Counted from the stretch's first letter, positions 36,648 to 46,367 are shown. The stretch is DNA of 64,000 nucleotides from Clostridia bacterium (GCA_017399695.1 JAFQBK010000012.1:186001-250000); one strand, 5' to 3'. Notes: generated by a model not told the origin, from the letters alone. Program-made: numbers and translations.

Positions 36648-37501
36648 AAAAAGATTTTAAAACGCTTCTTTCCGGTGCGGGGGAAGCGTTTCACATTATT
36701 TCGGACACGCCGAGGCTCGATGCCGAGCTTTTGCTGGCCCATTTATTAAAGAAAGATCGCAGCTGGCTGCTCATTCATGCAAACGATTTGGCGGATGAGG
36801 CGCTCTGTCTTTCTTATGAGCGTTTAATTGAACGCAGAAAAAAAGGCGAGCCGGTTGCTTACATTGTGGGTGAGCGTGAGTTTATGGGACTTCCGTTTTC
36901 GGTTGCGCCCGGCGTTTTGATTCCCCGACCCGATACCGAGACCTTGGTGGAGGCGGTTTTAGCAGAAAAGCTTCCCGAATCACCGCAGATTCTTGACCTA
37001 TGTACTGGCAGCGGTGCAATCGCCGTCAGTCTTGCCCATTACCTAGCAAAGGCGCAGGTGCTGGCGGTTGACATTTCGGAAACTTGTGTCAAAACAGCGC
37101 AGGAAAATGCCGAGAGAAATAGTGTCGCCAACCGCGTATGCGTTGTCTGTGCAGACATATTAAAGGAAGATTTTTCTCTCCCCTGTCTGCCCGTAGATGT
37201 TTTGGTTTCCAATCCCCCTTACATTCGAACGGATGATTTATCCGGCTTGATGGCGGATGTGAGAGATTATGAGCCACACTCCGCACTAGACGGTGGTATG
37301 GACGGACTCATTTTCTATCGACGCCTCGCATCTCTCGTTCCACAACTTTTAAAACAAGGCGGACTGTTGGCGGTTGAGGTTGGTCATGACCAGGCAGAAG
37401 AGGTTGCCACTATTTTAGAGGAAAGTGGCGAATGTGAAAAGATTCGTTTTGCCTGTGATTTGGCAGGAATCAAAAGAGTCGTAATTGCAAATCGCAAATA
37501 A
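36641..37501 (+). CDS. prmC: Release factor glutamine methyltransferase
   Basis: 286 residues. Methylates the GGQ glutamine of release factors RF1/RF2. N-terminal helical domain (PRLDAELLLAHLL), SAM-binding ILDLCTGSGAIAVSLA, and the catalytic NPPY in VSNPPYIRTDDL. It overlaps the DUF1385 gene by 7 bp. Its usual substrate gene prfA does not follow; a terminator and the convergent xth gene come next, so prfA must be elsewhere. Confidence 0.95.
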   Translation: MVKKDFKTLLSGAGEAFHIISDTPRLDAELLLAHLLKKDRSWLLIHANDLADEALCLSYERLIERRKKGEPVAYIVGEREFMGLPFSVAPGVLIPRPDTETLVEAVLAEKLPESPQILDLCTGSGAIAVSLAHYLAKAQVLAVDISETCVKTAQENAERNSVANRVCVVCADILKEDFSLPCLPVDVLVSNPPYIRTDDLSGLMADVRDYEPHSALDGGMDGLIFYRRLASLVPQLLKQGGLLAVEVGHDQAEEVATILEESGECEKIRFACDLAGIKRVVIANRK

Positions 37502-37531
37502 AAAAGTTTGGGGCGAAACCCCAAACTTTTT
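37501..37531. terminator. Bidirectional terminator between prmC and xth
   Basis: AAAAAGTTTGGGG, loop CGAAA, CCCCAAACTTTTT: a perfect 13-bp stem with T-tracts on both strands between convergent genes. Confidence 0.92.
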
Positions 37532-37534
37532 TAT

Positions 37535-38299
37535 TTATAATTCTAATTCAATTCCCACCGGACAATGGTCACTGCCGTACACTTCCGGATAAATCTTTGC
37601 CTCGCGGATAGCATCTTTTAGTCGCTTAGAAACAATAAAATAGTCAATTCTCCAGCCTGCGTTGTTCGCCCGAGCATTCGCACGGTACGACCACCACGAG
37701 TATGCGCCCTCCGCTTCGGGATAAAGCACGCGGAAAGAATCTAAAAATCCCGCTGCCAAAAGCTCCGTCATTTTTCCGCGTTCCTCGTCAGAAAATCCGG
37801 GATTGCCGCGGTTGGACTTGGGATGCTTTAGGTCAATCTCCTGATGTGCAACATTTAGGTCTCCGCAGTACACCACCGGTTTTTTCTTGTCAAGCGAAAT
37901 AAGATACTCTCTTAAATCGTCCTCCCACTCCATTCGGTAGGCAAGACGCGCAAGCTCCGGTTGGGCATTGGGCGTATAGACATTCACCAGATAGAATTTC
38001 TCAAACTCAAGCGTAATCGCTCTGCCCTCGCTTGCGTGCTCCTCTTTTCCGATGCCATAGGCAACGGAAAGCGGTTTTAGGCGAGAAAAAATCGCCGTTC
38101 CCGAATAGCCTTTTTTCACTGCGCTGTTCCAAAACTGCTCATATCCCTCGGTAATGACCTTGGCTTGTCCCTGCTGCATCTTTGTCTCCTGCACACAGAA
38201 AGCATCGGCGTTAGCCTCCTCGAAAAAGTCCATAAAGCCTTTGCCAAGACAAGCGCGCAGACCGTTGACATTCCACGAAATCAGCTTAAATTTCTCCAT
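37535..38299 (-). CDS. xth: Exodeoxyribonuclease III / AP endonuclease
   Basis: 254 residues. Base-excision repair enzyme of the EEP fold. Motifs: KLISWNVNGLRACL, CVQETKM (metal Glu), VYTPNAQ, YCGDLNVAHQEIDL, and YFIVSKRL with GSDHCPVGIEL at the end (catalytic His). The ATG at 38297-38299 follows AAGAGGTG by 6 bases. It follows fmt by 12 bp and ends at a shared terminator. Confidence 0.95.
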   Translation of the reverse strand: MEKFKLISWNVNGLRACLGKGFMDFFEEANADAFCVQETKMQQGQAKVITEGYEQFWNSAVKKGYSGTAIFSRLKPLSVAYGIGKEEHASEGRAITLEFEKFYLVNVYTPNAQPELARLAYRMEWEDDLREYLISLDKKKPVVYCGDLNVAHQEIDLKHPKSNRGNPGFSDEERGKMTELLAAGFLDSFRVLYPEAEGAYSWWSYRANARANNAGWRIDYFIVSKRLKDAIREAKIYPEVYGSDHCPVGIELEL

Positions 38300-38311
38300 T
38301 TCTATCACCTC

Positions 38312-39247
38312 TTACTCGGTTTTTCCCAACACGACACCGCACTCGATTTTATTTCCTTTTAGATACTCTGAAACAGGCATCCTCTTTTTGCCGTCGAACT
38401 GAATTTCCGTCAGTAAAAGCGCACCGTCGGCACACGAAACACAAATCCCATCACTAGAAACCGAAAGGATTTCTCCCGGTTTTCCAATGCCTGAGTCGTA
38501 AAATGCCGCGCTGAACACGCGCATCCGGTTGCCCTCATACAGCGTGTGCGCCGCAGGGTACGGATTCATCGCGCGAATCAGGTTTCGCACCTCTTTCGCC
38601 GATTTGTTAAAGTCAATTTTCGAGGTTTCTTTGGAAAGCATCGGTGCATAGCAGGATAAGCTGTCATCCTGCTTTTCTTTCGTAAGCGTTCCGTTTTCTA
38701 ATGCGCGAAGTGTATCCAAAAGAACTTCTGCCCCGATAGTGGCAAGCTTATCGTGCAGGGTTTCCCCTGTTTCATTCTCTGTAATTTCTACGGTTGCTTT
38801 TTTGAGCATATCGCCCGTATCCAGGCCCACATCCATCTGCATCGTAGTCACACCAGTCACTGTTTCGCCCATCGCGATACTCCATTGAATCGGGGCGGCT
38901 CCTCTGTATTTCGGCAAAAGCGATGCATGGACATTGATGCAGCCGTATTTTGGAAGATTTAGGATTCGTTCCGGCAGGATTTTTCCGTACGCTGCAACAA
39001 TAAAGGCATCTGCGCCGTAGGAGGAAAGCTCATCATACGCCTCATCCGTCTTAACGCTCGTCGGCTGATAGACCGGGATGCCGCACGCCTGCGCATACTC
39101 TTTGACCGGCGGTGGGCTGAGCTTATGGCCTCTGCCCTTGGGTTTATCCGGTTGCGTTACCGCAAGCACGACCTCGTGCCCTGCCAAAACAAGTGCACGA
39201 AGTGACTCTACCGCGAAATCGGGAGTTCCCATAAATATCAGTTTCAT
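38312..39247 (-). CDS. fmt: Methionyl-tRNA formyltransferase
   Basis: 311 residues. Formylates initiator Met-tRNA. MKLIFMGTPDFAVESLRALV, LPKYGCINVHASLLPKYRGA (the catalytic Asn-His pair) and TVTGVTTMQMDVGLDTGDML are clear family motifs. The ATG at 39245-39247 overlaps nothing and has TAGGAGTG upstream; a longer frame inside def is rejected. It stands after def, its usual partner, in the priA-def-fmt order. Confidence 0.96.
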   Translation of the reverse strand: MKLIFMGTPDFAVESLRALVLAGHEVVLAVTQPDKPKGRGHKLSPPPVKEYAQACGIPVYQPTSVKTDEAYDELSSYGADAFIVAAYGKILPERILNLPKYGCINVHASLLPKYRGAAPIQWSIAMGETVTGVTTMQMDVGLDTGDMLKKATVEITENETGETLHDKLATIGAEVLLDTLRALENGTLTKEKQDDSLSCYAPMLSKETSKIDFNKSAKEVRNLIRAMNPYPAAHTLYEGNRMRVFSAAFYDSGIGKPGEILSVSSDGICVSCADGALLLTEIQFDGKKRMPVSEYLKGNKIECGVVLGKTE

Positions 39248-39257
39248 TCTAACACTC

Positions 39258-39734
39258 CTATTCCTCTTGCTGCGCTGCGAGGTCAACATATTCGATCACT
39301 TTATCCACATAAACTGTACCGTCTAAATGGTCAATCTCGTGGCAAAGTGCAATCGCAAGCAGGTCCTCACCGCGAACCTCAACCTCTTCTCCGTTTCGAT
39401 TGAGCGCACGGACAATAACCTTCTCAGGTCTTGCCACCGTGCCGCTTTTTCCCGGCACGGAAAGACAGCCCTCGGCATTAATCTGCTCACCTTTTTTATA
39501 AACAATCACAGGGTTAATCAGTTCAATCAAGCCCTCACCGATGTCAATCACCACAACACGTTTTAACACACCTACTTGCGGTGCGGCAAGCCCGACACCG
39601 GAAGCGTGATACATTGTTTCTGCCATATCGTCTAATAAAGTTAAGATGCGGTCATTGATTTCCGTTACCTCACGGGATTTTTTTCTCAACGTTTCCCCAT
39701 CAGCATCAAGCGTCAGTATTTTTCTCAGTGCCAT
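39258..39734 (-). CDS. def: Peptide deformylase
   Basis: 158 residues. Removes the formyl group from nascent chains. Three family motifs are intact: [18 protein letters not shown] (metal Cys) and CHEIDHLDG (HExxH metal histidines and catalytic Glu). It lies 18 bp after priA and 10 bp before fmt. Confidence 0.97.
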   Translation of the reverse strand: MALRKILTLDADGETLRKKSREVTEINDRILTLLDDMAETMYHASGVGLAAPQVGVLKRVVVIDIGEGLIELINPVIVYKKGEQINAEGCLSVPGKSGTVARPEKVIVRALNRNGEEVEVRGEDLLAIALCHEIDHLDGTVYVDKVIEYVDLAAQQEE

Positions 39735-39752
39735 CTTACATCCTCCTTATCC

Positions 39753-42014
39753 TTAGAGCATACTATTTGGATTCGCCTCTATTAAGAGACTTATCCACTT
39801 GCTTTCTTTTGCCTGGTGATGCTTCTTTTGCATCGCATAAAGCATATTTCTAACCTCATCATTTGCCTCACACTTGAGCAAAATTCGATATCGGTATTTG
39901 TTATTGATTTTTCCGAGCACCGCAGGTCCCGGACCCAGCACTTCTACATTCATTCCATCATTCTTTAAGGTTTCCATCCGCAGTTGGTTTGCGATTTTAG
40001 CTGCGTATGCAGACAACGCCTGTTCATTATTCCCCGTAAGCAGCACGGAAAAAATATCGCAAAATGGCGGATACGAAAGCGCACGCCGCAGCTCAATCTC
40101 TTCCTCGTAAAATGCACCAAAATCCTGTTGTTTCGCATAGTGGAGCACATGGCTCTCCGGCTGATAGGTCTGTATCAGTGCACGTCCTTTTTTTTCTCCC
40201 CGACCGGCTCTTCCGCACACCTGCGTTACAAGGTCAAAGGTGCGCTCCCCCGCACGAAAATCATCCAAATTCAGGGTCAGGTCTGCTGCCAGCACACCCA
40301 CCAAGGTTACATTGGGGAAATCAAGTCCCTTTGCCACCATTTGCGTTCCGATTAGAATATCAATCTTTTCCTTTTCAAACTGCTCGAGAATCTTTTGATG
40401 TGACGCCTTTCCACCGGTGGTATCCACATCCATACGAAGTACCGTCGCATTCGGAAACAGTTCTTTGACCTCCTCTTCCACTTTTTGCGTTCCCGTACCG
40501 AAATGCCTGATGTACTGGCTCCCACATTCGGGGCATACCGCCGGGTTCGGCGTGGTATAGCCGCAATAATGGCAGGTCATAAAATTCTTATTCTTATGGT
40601 AAGTCATTGGGATATTGCAATGCTCGCACCTCACCACATATCCGCAATTACGGCACGAAACAAAGGTAGAAAAGCCACGGCGGTTCAAAAACAGTATCGT
40701 TTGTTCTTTTCGCTCTAAATTGTGCGCAATTTCTTCCTTGAGGCGCGCGCTTAGCACCGAGCGATTTCCCCCAACCAGTTCTTTTCGCATATCCACGATT
40801 TCCGCCTCCGGCATCTTGCTTTCATTCGCCCGCTCGGGAAGCGTGAAAAGCTCATACTCACCATTTTTTGCGTGAAAATAACTTTCAAGCGACGGGGTAG
40901 CCGACGCTAAAACCAGCGGTATCCCGTACTGCTCCGCTCTTTTTTTCGCGATGTCCCGCGCGTGATACGCCGGCACATTTTCCGCTTTATATGAGGTCTC
41001 GTGCTCCTCATCCATCACAATCAGACCGAGATTTGAAAGAGGCGCAAAAATGGCGGAGCGCACGCCGACAACAACATCTGCCTGACCCCTTTTGATGCGC
41101 TTATACTCATCGTGTCGCTCGCCCAGCGAAAGGCGGGAATGCAGGATGGCAACTCGCACACCGAATCGTCCAACAAATCTTGCCACCGTCTGCGGTGTCA
41201 GTGCAATTTCGGGAACCAGGACGATTGCGCTTTTTCCCCGCTTGATAACGGATTCGATTGCCTGCAAAAAGACCTCCGTCTTTCCGCTGCCAGTCACACC
41301 GTGCAGTAAAAAGATTCGATTCTCTCCTTTTTCTGCCGCCTCGCTGATGCGGTCAATCGCTTGTTTCTGCTCCGGCGTCGGCGCAAGCGGCATTGTTCTT
41401 TCTATTTTATCATATTCCACAGGATTTCGAAATACCTCCATCTCCTGCGGCAGAATAATTCCTTTTTGTTCGAGCGATTTGATGGCACTCTGACTTGCAC
41501 CCGTTAAGAATCGGATATCTGCGTTGGCAACAAAATCATTCTGCAGTAAAAGCTCGATAATTTTTGCCTGCGCGGGTGCTTTTTTTCTGACGGTTTCCAA
41601 AATAGAAAACGCCTCATCAAACCCAATCGCAAGAGAAGAGCCTGTAATTGTCTTATCATTCGTACGCTCTCTGCGCGCACCGCTGCCCGGCGGTGTAATC
41701 GCACGGATGGCTGAGGCTAATGTACAAAAACATTCCTTTTGCATCATTCGGCATACCGCGAGCATCTTGGTATCAAACAACGGCTCCGGCGAGACGATTG
41801 AGAGGATTTCCTTTAGGTTTTTGACCTCTGCTTCCTCCGGCATATCCACCACATAGCCGTCAATGACCGCGCCGCCTCTTCCAAATGGCACACGAACGAC
41901 CATCCCGATTTCGAGCATTTCATACATTTCATCCGGTGCGGTATAATGGAACACCCGGTCAAGCTCGGGCGACATTCGGTCAATTACCACACCGACAATA
42001 TTTTTCACTTTCAT
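39753..42014 (-). CDS. priA: Primosomal replication restart helicase PriA
   Basis: 753 residues. Restarts stalled forks and loads the helicase. N-terminal 3'-end DNA-binding domain (VVIDRMSPELDRVFHYTAP), Walker A GVTGSGKTEVFL, DEEH box IVMDEEHETSYK, zinc-binding cysteines in FVSCRNCGYVVRCEHCN and CPECGSQ, and C-terminal helicase motifs QMVAKGLDFPNV and QVCGRAGRG. The ATG at 42012-42014 overlaps the stop of a small upstream reading frame (ATGA) and has GGGGTGA upstream. Confidence 0.97.
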   Translation of the reverse strand: MKVKNIVGVVIDRMSPELDRVFHYTAPDEMYEMLEIGMVVRVPFGRGGAVIDGYVVDMPEEAEVKNLKEILSIVSPEPLFDTKMLAVCRMMQKECFCTLASAIRAITPPGSGARRERTNDKTITGSSLAIGFDEAFSILETVRKKAPAQAKIIELLLQNDFVANADIRFLTGASQSAIKSLEQKGIILPQEMEVFRNPVEYDKIERTMPLAPTPEQKQAIDRISEAAEKGENRIFLLHGVTGSGKTEVFLQAIESVIKRGKSAIVLVPEIALTPQTVARFVGRFGVRVAILHSRLSLGERHDEYKRIKRGQADVVVGVRSAIFAPLSNLGLIVMDEEHETSYKAENVPAYHARDIAKKRAEQYGIPLVLASATPSLESYFHAKNGEYELFTLPERANESKMPEAEIVDMRKELVGGNRSVLSARLKEEIAHNLERKEQTILFLNRRGFSTFVSCRNCGYVVRCEHCNIPMTYHKNKNFMTCHYCGYTTPNPAVCPECGSQYIRHFGTGTQKVEEEVKELFPNATVLRMDVDTTGGKASHQKILEQFEKEKIDILIGTQMVAKGLDFPNVTLVGVLAADLTLNLDDFRAGERTFDLVTQVCGRAGRGEKKGRALIQTYQPESHVLHYAKQQDFGAFYEEEIELRRALSYPPFCDIFSVLLTGNNEQALSAYAAKIANQLRMETLKNDGMNVEVLGPGPAVLGKINNKYRYRILLKCEANDEVRNMLYAMQKKHHQAKESKWISLLIEANPNSML

Positions 42015-42109
42015 AGCATCACCCCACATAAGATGAGCTTTTGCCTGTTTTCTTCGGCGGTCGTTCGGGGCATGAATGTCTTTTCCAAGCTTTTGATGCT
42101 TTCTAACAT
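42011..42109 (-). CDS. Possible 32-residue peptide gene bridging recX and priA
   Basis: ATG at 42107-42109 overlaps the recX stop, and the TGA at 42011-42013 overlaps the priA ATG, so the frame fills the whole gap. GGGGAGGAG lies 8 bases before the ATG, a strong ribosome site inside the recX end. The product starts MLESIKSLEKTFMPRTTAEE and has no known domain. It may be a real small protein or a coupling frame that carries ribosomes from recX to priA. Confidence 0.4.
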   Translation of the reverse strand: MLESIKSLEKTFMPRTTAEENRQKLILCGVML

Positions 42110-42741
42110 TCGCTCCACTCCTCCCCGCCGCCTGCTACTTTGTAAACCGCGCGGTCAATGGCATCAAAACTGAAGCCGCGCGCCGCAAGGTAGCGTTTTG
42201 TTTTCATTTTATTTTCAAAAGAAAAATCACCCGCCAGTTTCTTTTTTGCAAGCGCAAGCAAGGTTTCTTCTTCCATTTCGCCAAAGTTAAATTCTGCAAA
42301 TATCTTTTCTATGGTATTCTTTTCGATGCCCTTTTCTTTCAAGTCGTTTTGAATCCGAAATTTGCCGTAGCCTTTTAAGTGAACCGCATCGTTTATAAAC
42401 CTGCGGGCATACTCCTCATCATCTAACAGTCTGTACTCTTCCAAAAAGGAAATTGTCAGCCCGATTTCCCATTCGCCGAACCCTTTTTCTGTCATTTTTC
42501 GTAGGAGCCCTGCTTTGGTATAGCTTCGTGCGGCGCAAAGCTTCATCCCATAGTTTTTAGCGGAAGAAAGGAGTACAGTTTCCCGAATCTCTGACAGGCG
42601 TTCTTCGGAGATGTCCAGTCCCACGGAAAGCTTTAATCTTAAAAGGTCAAAATCATCGATTCCGAATGCAAATACATCGTCTAAATAGACAGAGCTTCTG
42701 TTTTTCTGCCGTTTTTGTGGCTCTATTTTGGTGATTCGCAT
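42103..42741 (-). CDS. recX: RecX regulatory protein
   Basis: 212 residues. Three-helix repeats that bind RecA filaments and modulate them. Family segments: AARSYTKAGLLRKMTEKGF, LEEYRLLDDEEYARRFI, KGYGKFRIQNDLKEKGI and KRYLAARGFSFDAIDRAV. It is first in the recX-(small ORF)-priA-def-fmt-xth run and starts 37 bp after the vor terminator, with no clear promoter hexamers seen. Confidence 0.9.
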   Translation of the reverse strand: MRITKIEPQKRQKNRSSVYLDDVFAFGIDDFDLLRLKLSVGLDISEERLSEIRETVLLSSAKNYGMKLCAARSYTKAGLLRKMTEKGFGEWEIGLTISFLEEYRLLDDEEYARRFINDAVHLKGYGKFRIQNDLKEKGIEKNTIEKIFAEFNFGEMEEETLLALAKKKLAGDFSFENKMKTKRYLAARGFSFDAIDRAVYKVAGGGEEWSEC

Positions 42742-42778
42742 CAGGCTCTGTCCCCCGTTTCTTACATAAAGGCAAACA

Positions 42779-42805
42779 AAGCAGGAGCGTAGAGCACTCC
42801 TGCTT
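42779..42805 (-). terminator. Terminator after the vor operon
   Basis: AAGCAGGAG and CTCCTGCTT arms with a 9-base loop, then TTGTTTGCC on the minus strand, 17 bp after the beta-subunit stop. Confidence 0.8.
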
Positions 42806-42821
42806 GTTATTATGTTTTTTC

Positions 42822-43577
42822 TTACTCTGCTTTATTCTCTGCGGTTTTATCCGTGTAAACACCCAGCGGATAGTAAGGCATCATATTTTCTCTCAACCAC
42901 TCGAGAGCCTCTTTCGGAGACTTGCCCCAGTTGGTCGGGCAGGTGGAAAGGACTTCGACCATAGAAAATCCCTTGCCATCCAGCTGTGTCTGGAATGCTT
43001 TTTTGATCGCCTTTTTCGCACTGTTGATGTTCTTTACGCTGTCAACGGATACACGCTCGATATAAGCAGCACCGTCGGTTTTGGAAAGCATCTCACTCAT
43101 ACGAATCGGGTAGCCCTGCGTTTTCGGGTCACGACCATACGGCGAGGTCTGCGTTACCTGACCGGGCAGCGTGGTCGGAGCCATCTGTCCGCCGGTCATA
43201 CCGTAGATAGCGTTATTGATAAAGATAATCGTGATATTCTCACCGCGCATTGCCGCGTGAACGGTCTCTGCCGTACCGATGGATGCGAGGTCGCCGTCAC
43301 CCTGATAAGTAAATACTACATTATCCGGTCTGACTCTTTTAATACCGGTTGCAACTGCCGGTGCACGACCGTGCGCCGCCTGCTGCATATCGCAGTTCCA
43401 GTAATCATAAGCAAAAACGGAGCAGCCAACCGGTGCAACACCGATTGCCTTTCCCTCAATACCCAATTCGTCCAGCACTTCTGCTACCAGGCGGTGTACG
43501 ATACCGTGCGTACAGCCCGGGCAATAATGCAGATTCACATCACAAAGTGCGTCCGGTCTTTTAAATACCTGCTGCAT
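42822..43577 (-). CDS. vorA: 2-oxoacid:ferredoxin oxidoreductase, TPP-binding (beta) subunit
   Basis: 251 residues. Thiamine diphosphate subunit. The TPP/Mg motif is [11 protein letters not shown] through [13 protein letters not shown] (GDG to NN). The early [12 protein letters not shown] cysteines and [13 protein letters not shown] fit the Vor/Kor group, which oxidises branched 2-oxoacids or 2-oxoglutarate to acyl-CoA with ferredoxin reduction. The substrate is not certain. It overlaps vorB by one base (TAATG). Confidence 0.9.
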   Translation of the reverse strand: MQQVFKRPDALCDVNLHYCPGCTHGIVHRLVAEVLDELGIEGKAIGVAPVGCSVFAYDYWNCDMQQAAHGRAPAVATGIKRVRPDNVVFTYQGDGDLASIGTAETVHAAMRGENITIIFINNAIYGMTGGQMAPTTLPGQVTQTSPYGRDPKTQGYPIRMSEMLSKTDGAAYIERVSVDSVKNINSAKKAIKKAFQTQLDGKGFSMVEVLSTCPTNWGKSPKEALEWLRENMMPYYPLGVYTDKTAENKAE

Positions 43578-44641
43578 TATTTGTCACCTCCTGCAATCTT
43601 CTCCATTGCTTCAACAATCTCTGCCGGATACGGAACATTACCACCCGTACGACCGAAGAAATGAACCGGAACCTTGCCGCTAACCGCCAGTTTAACATCG
43701 TCAACCATCTGTCCCATACTCATTTCAACACTTAAGATTGCGGAAACCTTGTCTTGATATTTCTGATATACTTTTTCCGGGAACGGCCAGAGCGTAATCG
43801 GGCGGACAAGACCTACCTTGATACCCTTTTCGCGAAGCTCTGCAATCGCATTTTTAGCGATACGAGCCGTTGTACCGTAAGCGGTAATCATAAAGTCTGC
43901 ATCATCCATCATATACTCTTCTGCCATAGCCTCTTTTTCTTTAATCAGCTCATAACGCTCATAACGCTCGCGTACGCAAGCCTCTAAGTCGTCCGGATTC
44001 ATAATCAAAGAGTTGATGACATTATGCGGGCGTTTTTTCTCTGTACCGGTGGTTGCCCATGTTTTTTCCGGCAGCTTGCGGCGCTCGCCCAAATCAAACT
44101 CAACCGGCTCCATCATCTGACCCAGCATACCGTCACCGATAATCATAACCGGCATACGATAAAGATCTGCCAAATCAAATGCGTCTGCGGTCAAGTGGAT
44201 GATCTCCTGCACGGAAGAAGGCGCTAAAACAATCATCTGATAGTCGCCGTGACCGTGACCTTTCGTTGCCTGGAAATAATCAGACTGTGCCGGCTGGATA
44301 CCACCAAGACCCGGACCCGCACGCACGATATTAACCACAACGCAGGGCAAATCACAACCCGCGATATATGAAAGTGCTTCTGCTTTTAAGCTGATACCGG
44401 GGCTCGAGGACGAGGTGAGCGCACGCGCACCTGCTCCTGCGGCACCGAATACCATATTTGCAGCAGCAACTTCACTTTCTGCCTGCAAAAAGACTCCGCC
44501 AACCTTCGGCATACGCTTCGCCATATAGGCAGCGATTTCCGTCTGCGGCGTAATCGGATAACCAAAATAATGACGGCAACCGGAAAGAATCGCAGCTTCC
44601 GCGAGCGCTTCGTTTCCTTTTACCAAAACCTTTTCAGCCAT
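43577..44641 (-). CDS. vorB: 2-oxoacid:ferredoxin oxidoreductase, alpha subunit (VorB type)
   Basis: 354 residues. Pyrimidine-binding alpha chain. [39 protein letters not shown] and [20 protein letters not shown] are typical VorB segments; [15 protein letters not shown] ends the domain. Works with the beta chain, the ferredoxin at 44676 and probably the ATPase gene upstream. ATG at 44639-44641 with GAAAGGAAG upstream. Confidence 0.92.
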   Translation of the reverse strand: MAEKVLVKGNEALAEAAILSGCRHYFGYPITPQTEIAAYMAKRMPKVGGVFLQAESEVAAANMVFGAAGAGARALTSSSSPGISLKAEALSYIAGCDLPCVVVNIVRAGPGLGGIQPAQSDYFQATKGHGHGDYQMIVLAPSSVQEIIHLTADAFDLADLYRMPVMIIGDGMLGQMMEPVEFDLGERRKLPEKTWATTGTEKKRPHNVINSLIMNPDDLEACVRERYERYELIKEKEAMAEEYMMDDADFMITAYGTTARIAKNAIAELREKGIKVGLVRPITLWPFPEKVYQKYQDKVSAILSVEMSMGQMVDDVKLAVSGKVPVHFFGRTGGNVPYPAEIVEAMEKIAGGDK

Positions 44642-44675
44642 GTATCTCAACTTCCTTTCTCATTACTCTTACGAT

Positions 44676-44882
44676 TTACTTAAATACCTCGATGACACAA
44701 TCCGGACACATCGTAGCACACATTGCACAGCCCAGACACTCATCCATTTTGAGAACTTCTACCGGACGAAAACCCTTGGCATTCATGCGGTCCTCTGCCA
44801 CAACAATAATCTTTTTGGGGCAGACATCCATGCACAGGTAACATCCCTTACATCTTTCTTCTCTGAATACGACCTTTGCCAT
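44676..44882 (-). CDS. 2x[4Fe-4S] ferredoxin subunit of the 2-oxoacid oxidoreductase
   Basis: 68 residues with two CxxCxxCxxxCP clusters: CKGCYLCMDVCP and CLGCAMCATMCP. It passes electrons from the TPP site to soluble ferredoxin. The subunit is separate here and directly before vorB, as in four-part VOR/KOR enzymes without a distinct gamma chain visible. Confidence 0.92.
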   Translation of the reverse strand: MAKVVFREERCKGCYLCMDVCPKKIIVVAEDRMNAKGFRPVEVLKMDECLGCAMCATMCPDCVIEVFK

Positions 44883-44915
44883 ATATTACACCTCCAAAAC
44901 ATCATTCAAAGTAAA

Positions 44916-45584
44916 TTAAAATGTATATCCCAAATCCAAAAATCTTTCGATGGGAAATGCTTTTTCTTTTTCCGCGTCATCGAGTTCTTCCAGCACTGCG
45001 GAAAGCCCTGCGATATACGCTACCCTAAGACCTTTCTTTTCTGCCGCCGCCTCACAAATCGCCTGACCTGCCGCTACATCCTTAGTTTCGGTCAGGTGCT
45101 GCAGATTGGAATTATTGATAATCCCCGTGACCTTGAGTCTGCTCGCCGCCTCGATTTCATCAATCATTTCGCACACAGAATCGACATCTGCAGTCAGCGG
45201 GCGGAAGGTATTGACCACAAAATACATCTCGTATCCCTCTGCGTTGATTTGCTGACTAAAGCGTCCGAGGACAATTGCGCCGTCCTCGTCGCCGCCAACA
45301 TCTAACACCACGGCAGAAGATTTATCATCAAAAAGGCTCGAAATGTTATGAGGCAGAGACGGAATATCCACATTCGTTCCCGCATAAGGGGATGCGAGCA
45401 CCGAGATTCCTTTTTCCTCGAGCAACTGTTTTACGTCATGGGTACGGAAATACGGGTTGACTATATCTAAATCGGCAATCATAACCTTGTCATATTTCTC
45501 TTTTAATTTCAGAGCATAATTAATGGCAAATTCGGTTTTTCCGCTGCCGTAATGTCCGACAATGATATGAATTCTTTTCTCCAT
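44916..45584 (-). CDS. MinD/ParA-like P-loop ATPase of the vor operon
   Basis: 222 residues. Walker A HYGSGKTEFAINYA, DLDIVNPYFRTHD (switch I) and VVLDVGGDEDGAIVLGRF (Walker B). It resembles the SIMIBI class of ATPases used in metal or cluster delivery. Its fixed place directly upstream of vor genes in Clostridia suggests a maturation or regulatory role, but none is proved. The ATG at 45582-45584 is preferred over a longer frame that crosses the promoter. Confidence 0.8.
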   Translation of the reverse strand: MEKRIHIIVGHYGSGKTEFAINYALKLKEKYDKVMIADLDIVNPYFRTHDVKQLLEEKGISVLASPYAGTNVDIPSLPHNISSLFDDKSSAVVLDVGGDEDGAIVLGRFSQQINAEGYEMYFVVNTFRPLTADVDSVCEMIDEIEAASRLKVTGIINNSNLQHLTETKDVAAGQAICEAAAEKKGLRVAYIAGLSAVLEELDDAEKEKAFPIERFLDLGYTF

Positions 45585-45632
45585 GGTCTCACCGCTTTCT
45601 TTCCCCGAGCAAAAGCCTCTCTTATTTGATAA

Positions 45633-45661
45633 ATTATAACACACTTTTTCTGTTCTGTACA
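45633..45661 (-). promoter_or_regulatory. Promoter of the vor operon
   Basis: Minus strand TGTACA, 17 bp, TATAAT; perfect -10 and weak -35, about 50 bp before the ATPase start. Confidence 0.55.
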
Positions 45662-45736
45662 GTATATTTTTAAATTTTCAAGCAATTTCCGCCGAAAACA
45701 GACATTTTTTTCGCAAGTAAAAACAAAACCGTGAAA

Positions 45737-45772
45737 GATAAAAAGCAACCGCGTAAGCGATTGCTTTTTATC
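45737..45772 (-). terminator. Terminator of the ylxM-ffh-rpsP-khpA operon
   Basis: GATAAAAAGCAATCGC and GCGGTTGCTTTTTATC arms on the minus strand with a 4-base loop; the single non-Watson-Crick pair is G-U only when read on the minus strand, in agreement with the gene direction. Confidence 0.88.
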
Positions 45773-45784
45773 TTCTGCTAATTC

Positions 45785-46015
45785 TTATTGAACGATTTCC
45801 ACAACGACCTTTTTGTTTTCATGGTTTGCAGCCGCTTTCATCACGGTACGGATGGATTTTGCAATCCTTCCCTGCTTGCCGATGACCTTACCCATATCGC
45901 CGTCAGCGACTTTGAGTTCTAAAAGGGTCGAGTGCTCGCCGTCTTTCTCGGTGACACAAACCGCATCCGGCTCATCTACCAAGGATTTTGCGATAACTTC
46001 CAATAATTCTTTCAC
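45785..46015 (-). CDS. khpA: KH-domain RNA-binding protein KhpA
   Basis: 76 residues, a single KH domain with the GxxG loop in GKVIGKQGRIAKSIRTV. KhpA partners KhpB (Jag) in RNA binding and affects cell growth/division in Firmicutes. A GTG at 46013-46015 follows AGGAGGT by 7-8 bases and gives MKELLEVIAKSLVD, the usual start. Conserved position after rpsP. Confidence 0.93.
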   Translation of the reverse strand: MKELLEVIAKSLVDEPDAVCVTEKDGEHSTLLELKVADGDMGKVIGKQGRIAKSIRTVMKAAANHENKKVVVEIVQ

Positions 46016-46031
46016 AGCATACACCTCCTGA

Positions 46032-46277
46032 TTAGTCGATAATGCCGCTCTTCTTCAAGAGACCTTTTACGGTATCGGTCGGCTGTGCGCCGTTGCCCAA
46101 CCATTTTTTCGCGAGGTCTGCATCAATTTTGATTTCAGACGGCTGAGTCAGCGGGTTATAGGTTCCGATTTCCTCGATGAATCTACCATCTCTCGGGTAT
46201 CTGGAATCTGCAACAACAACTCTGTAAAAAGGAGCTTTCTTTGCACCCATTCTTCTCAATCTCATTTTAACTGCCAT
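46032..46277 (-). CDS. rpsP: 30S ribosomal protein S16
   Basis: 81 residues, standard size. [20 protein letters not shown] and [20 protein letters not shown] are universal S16 segments. ATG at 46275-46277 follows GGAGGTGAAACAC. It lies between ffh and khpA. Confidence 0.98.
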   Translation of the reverse strand: MAVKMRLRRMGAKKAPFYRVVVADSRYPRDGRFIEEIGTYNPLTQPSEIKIDADLAKKWLGNGAQPTDTVKGLLKKSGIID

Positions 46278-46367
46278 GTGTTTCACCTCCATATCGTTTC
46301 AAAGCGTGCCTGCTTTTCGCCGCATCCGCTCTCTTAACTGTATAAATAAGCCGTTTGGCTATTTAAC

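Noticed and set aside
42804..43664. A 286-codon open frame on the plus strand
   Set aside because: Antisense to the complete vorA gene, with no ribosome site or family motif.
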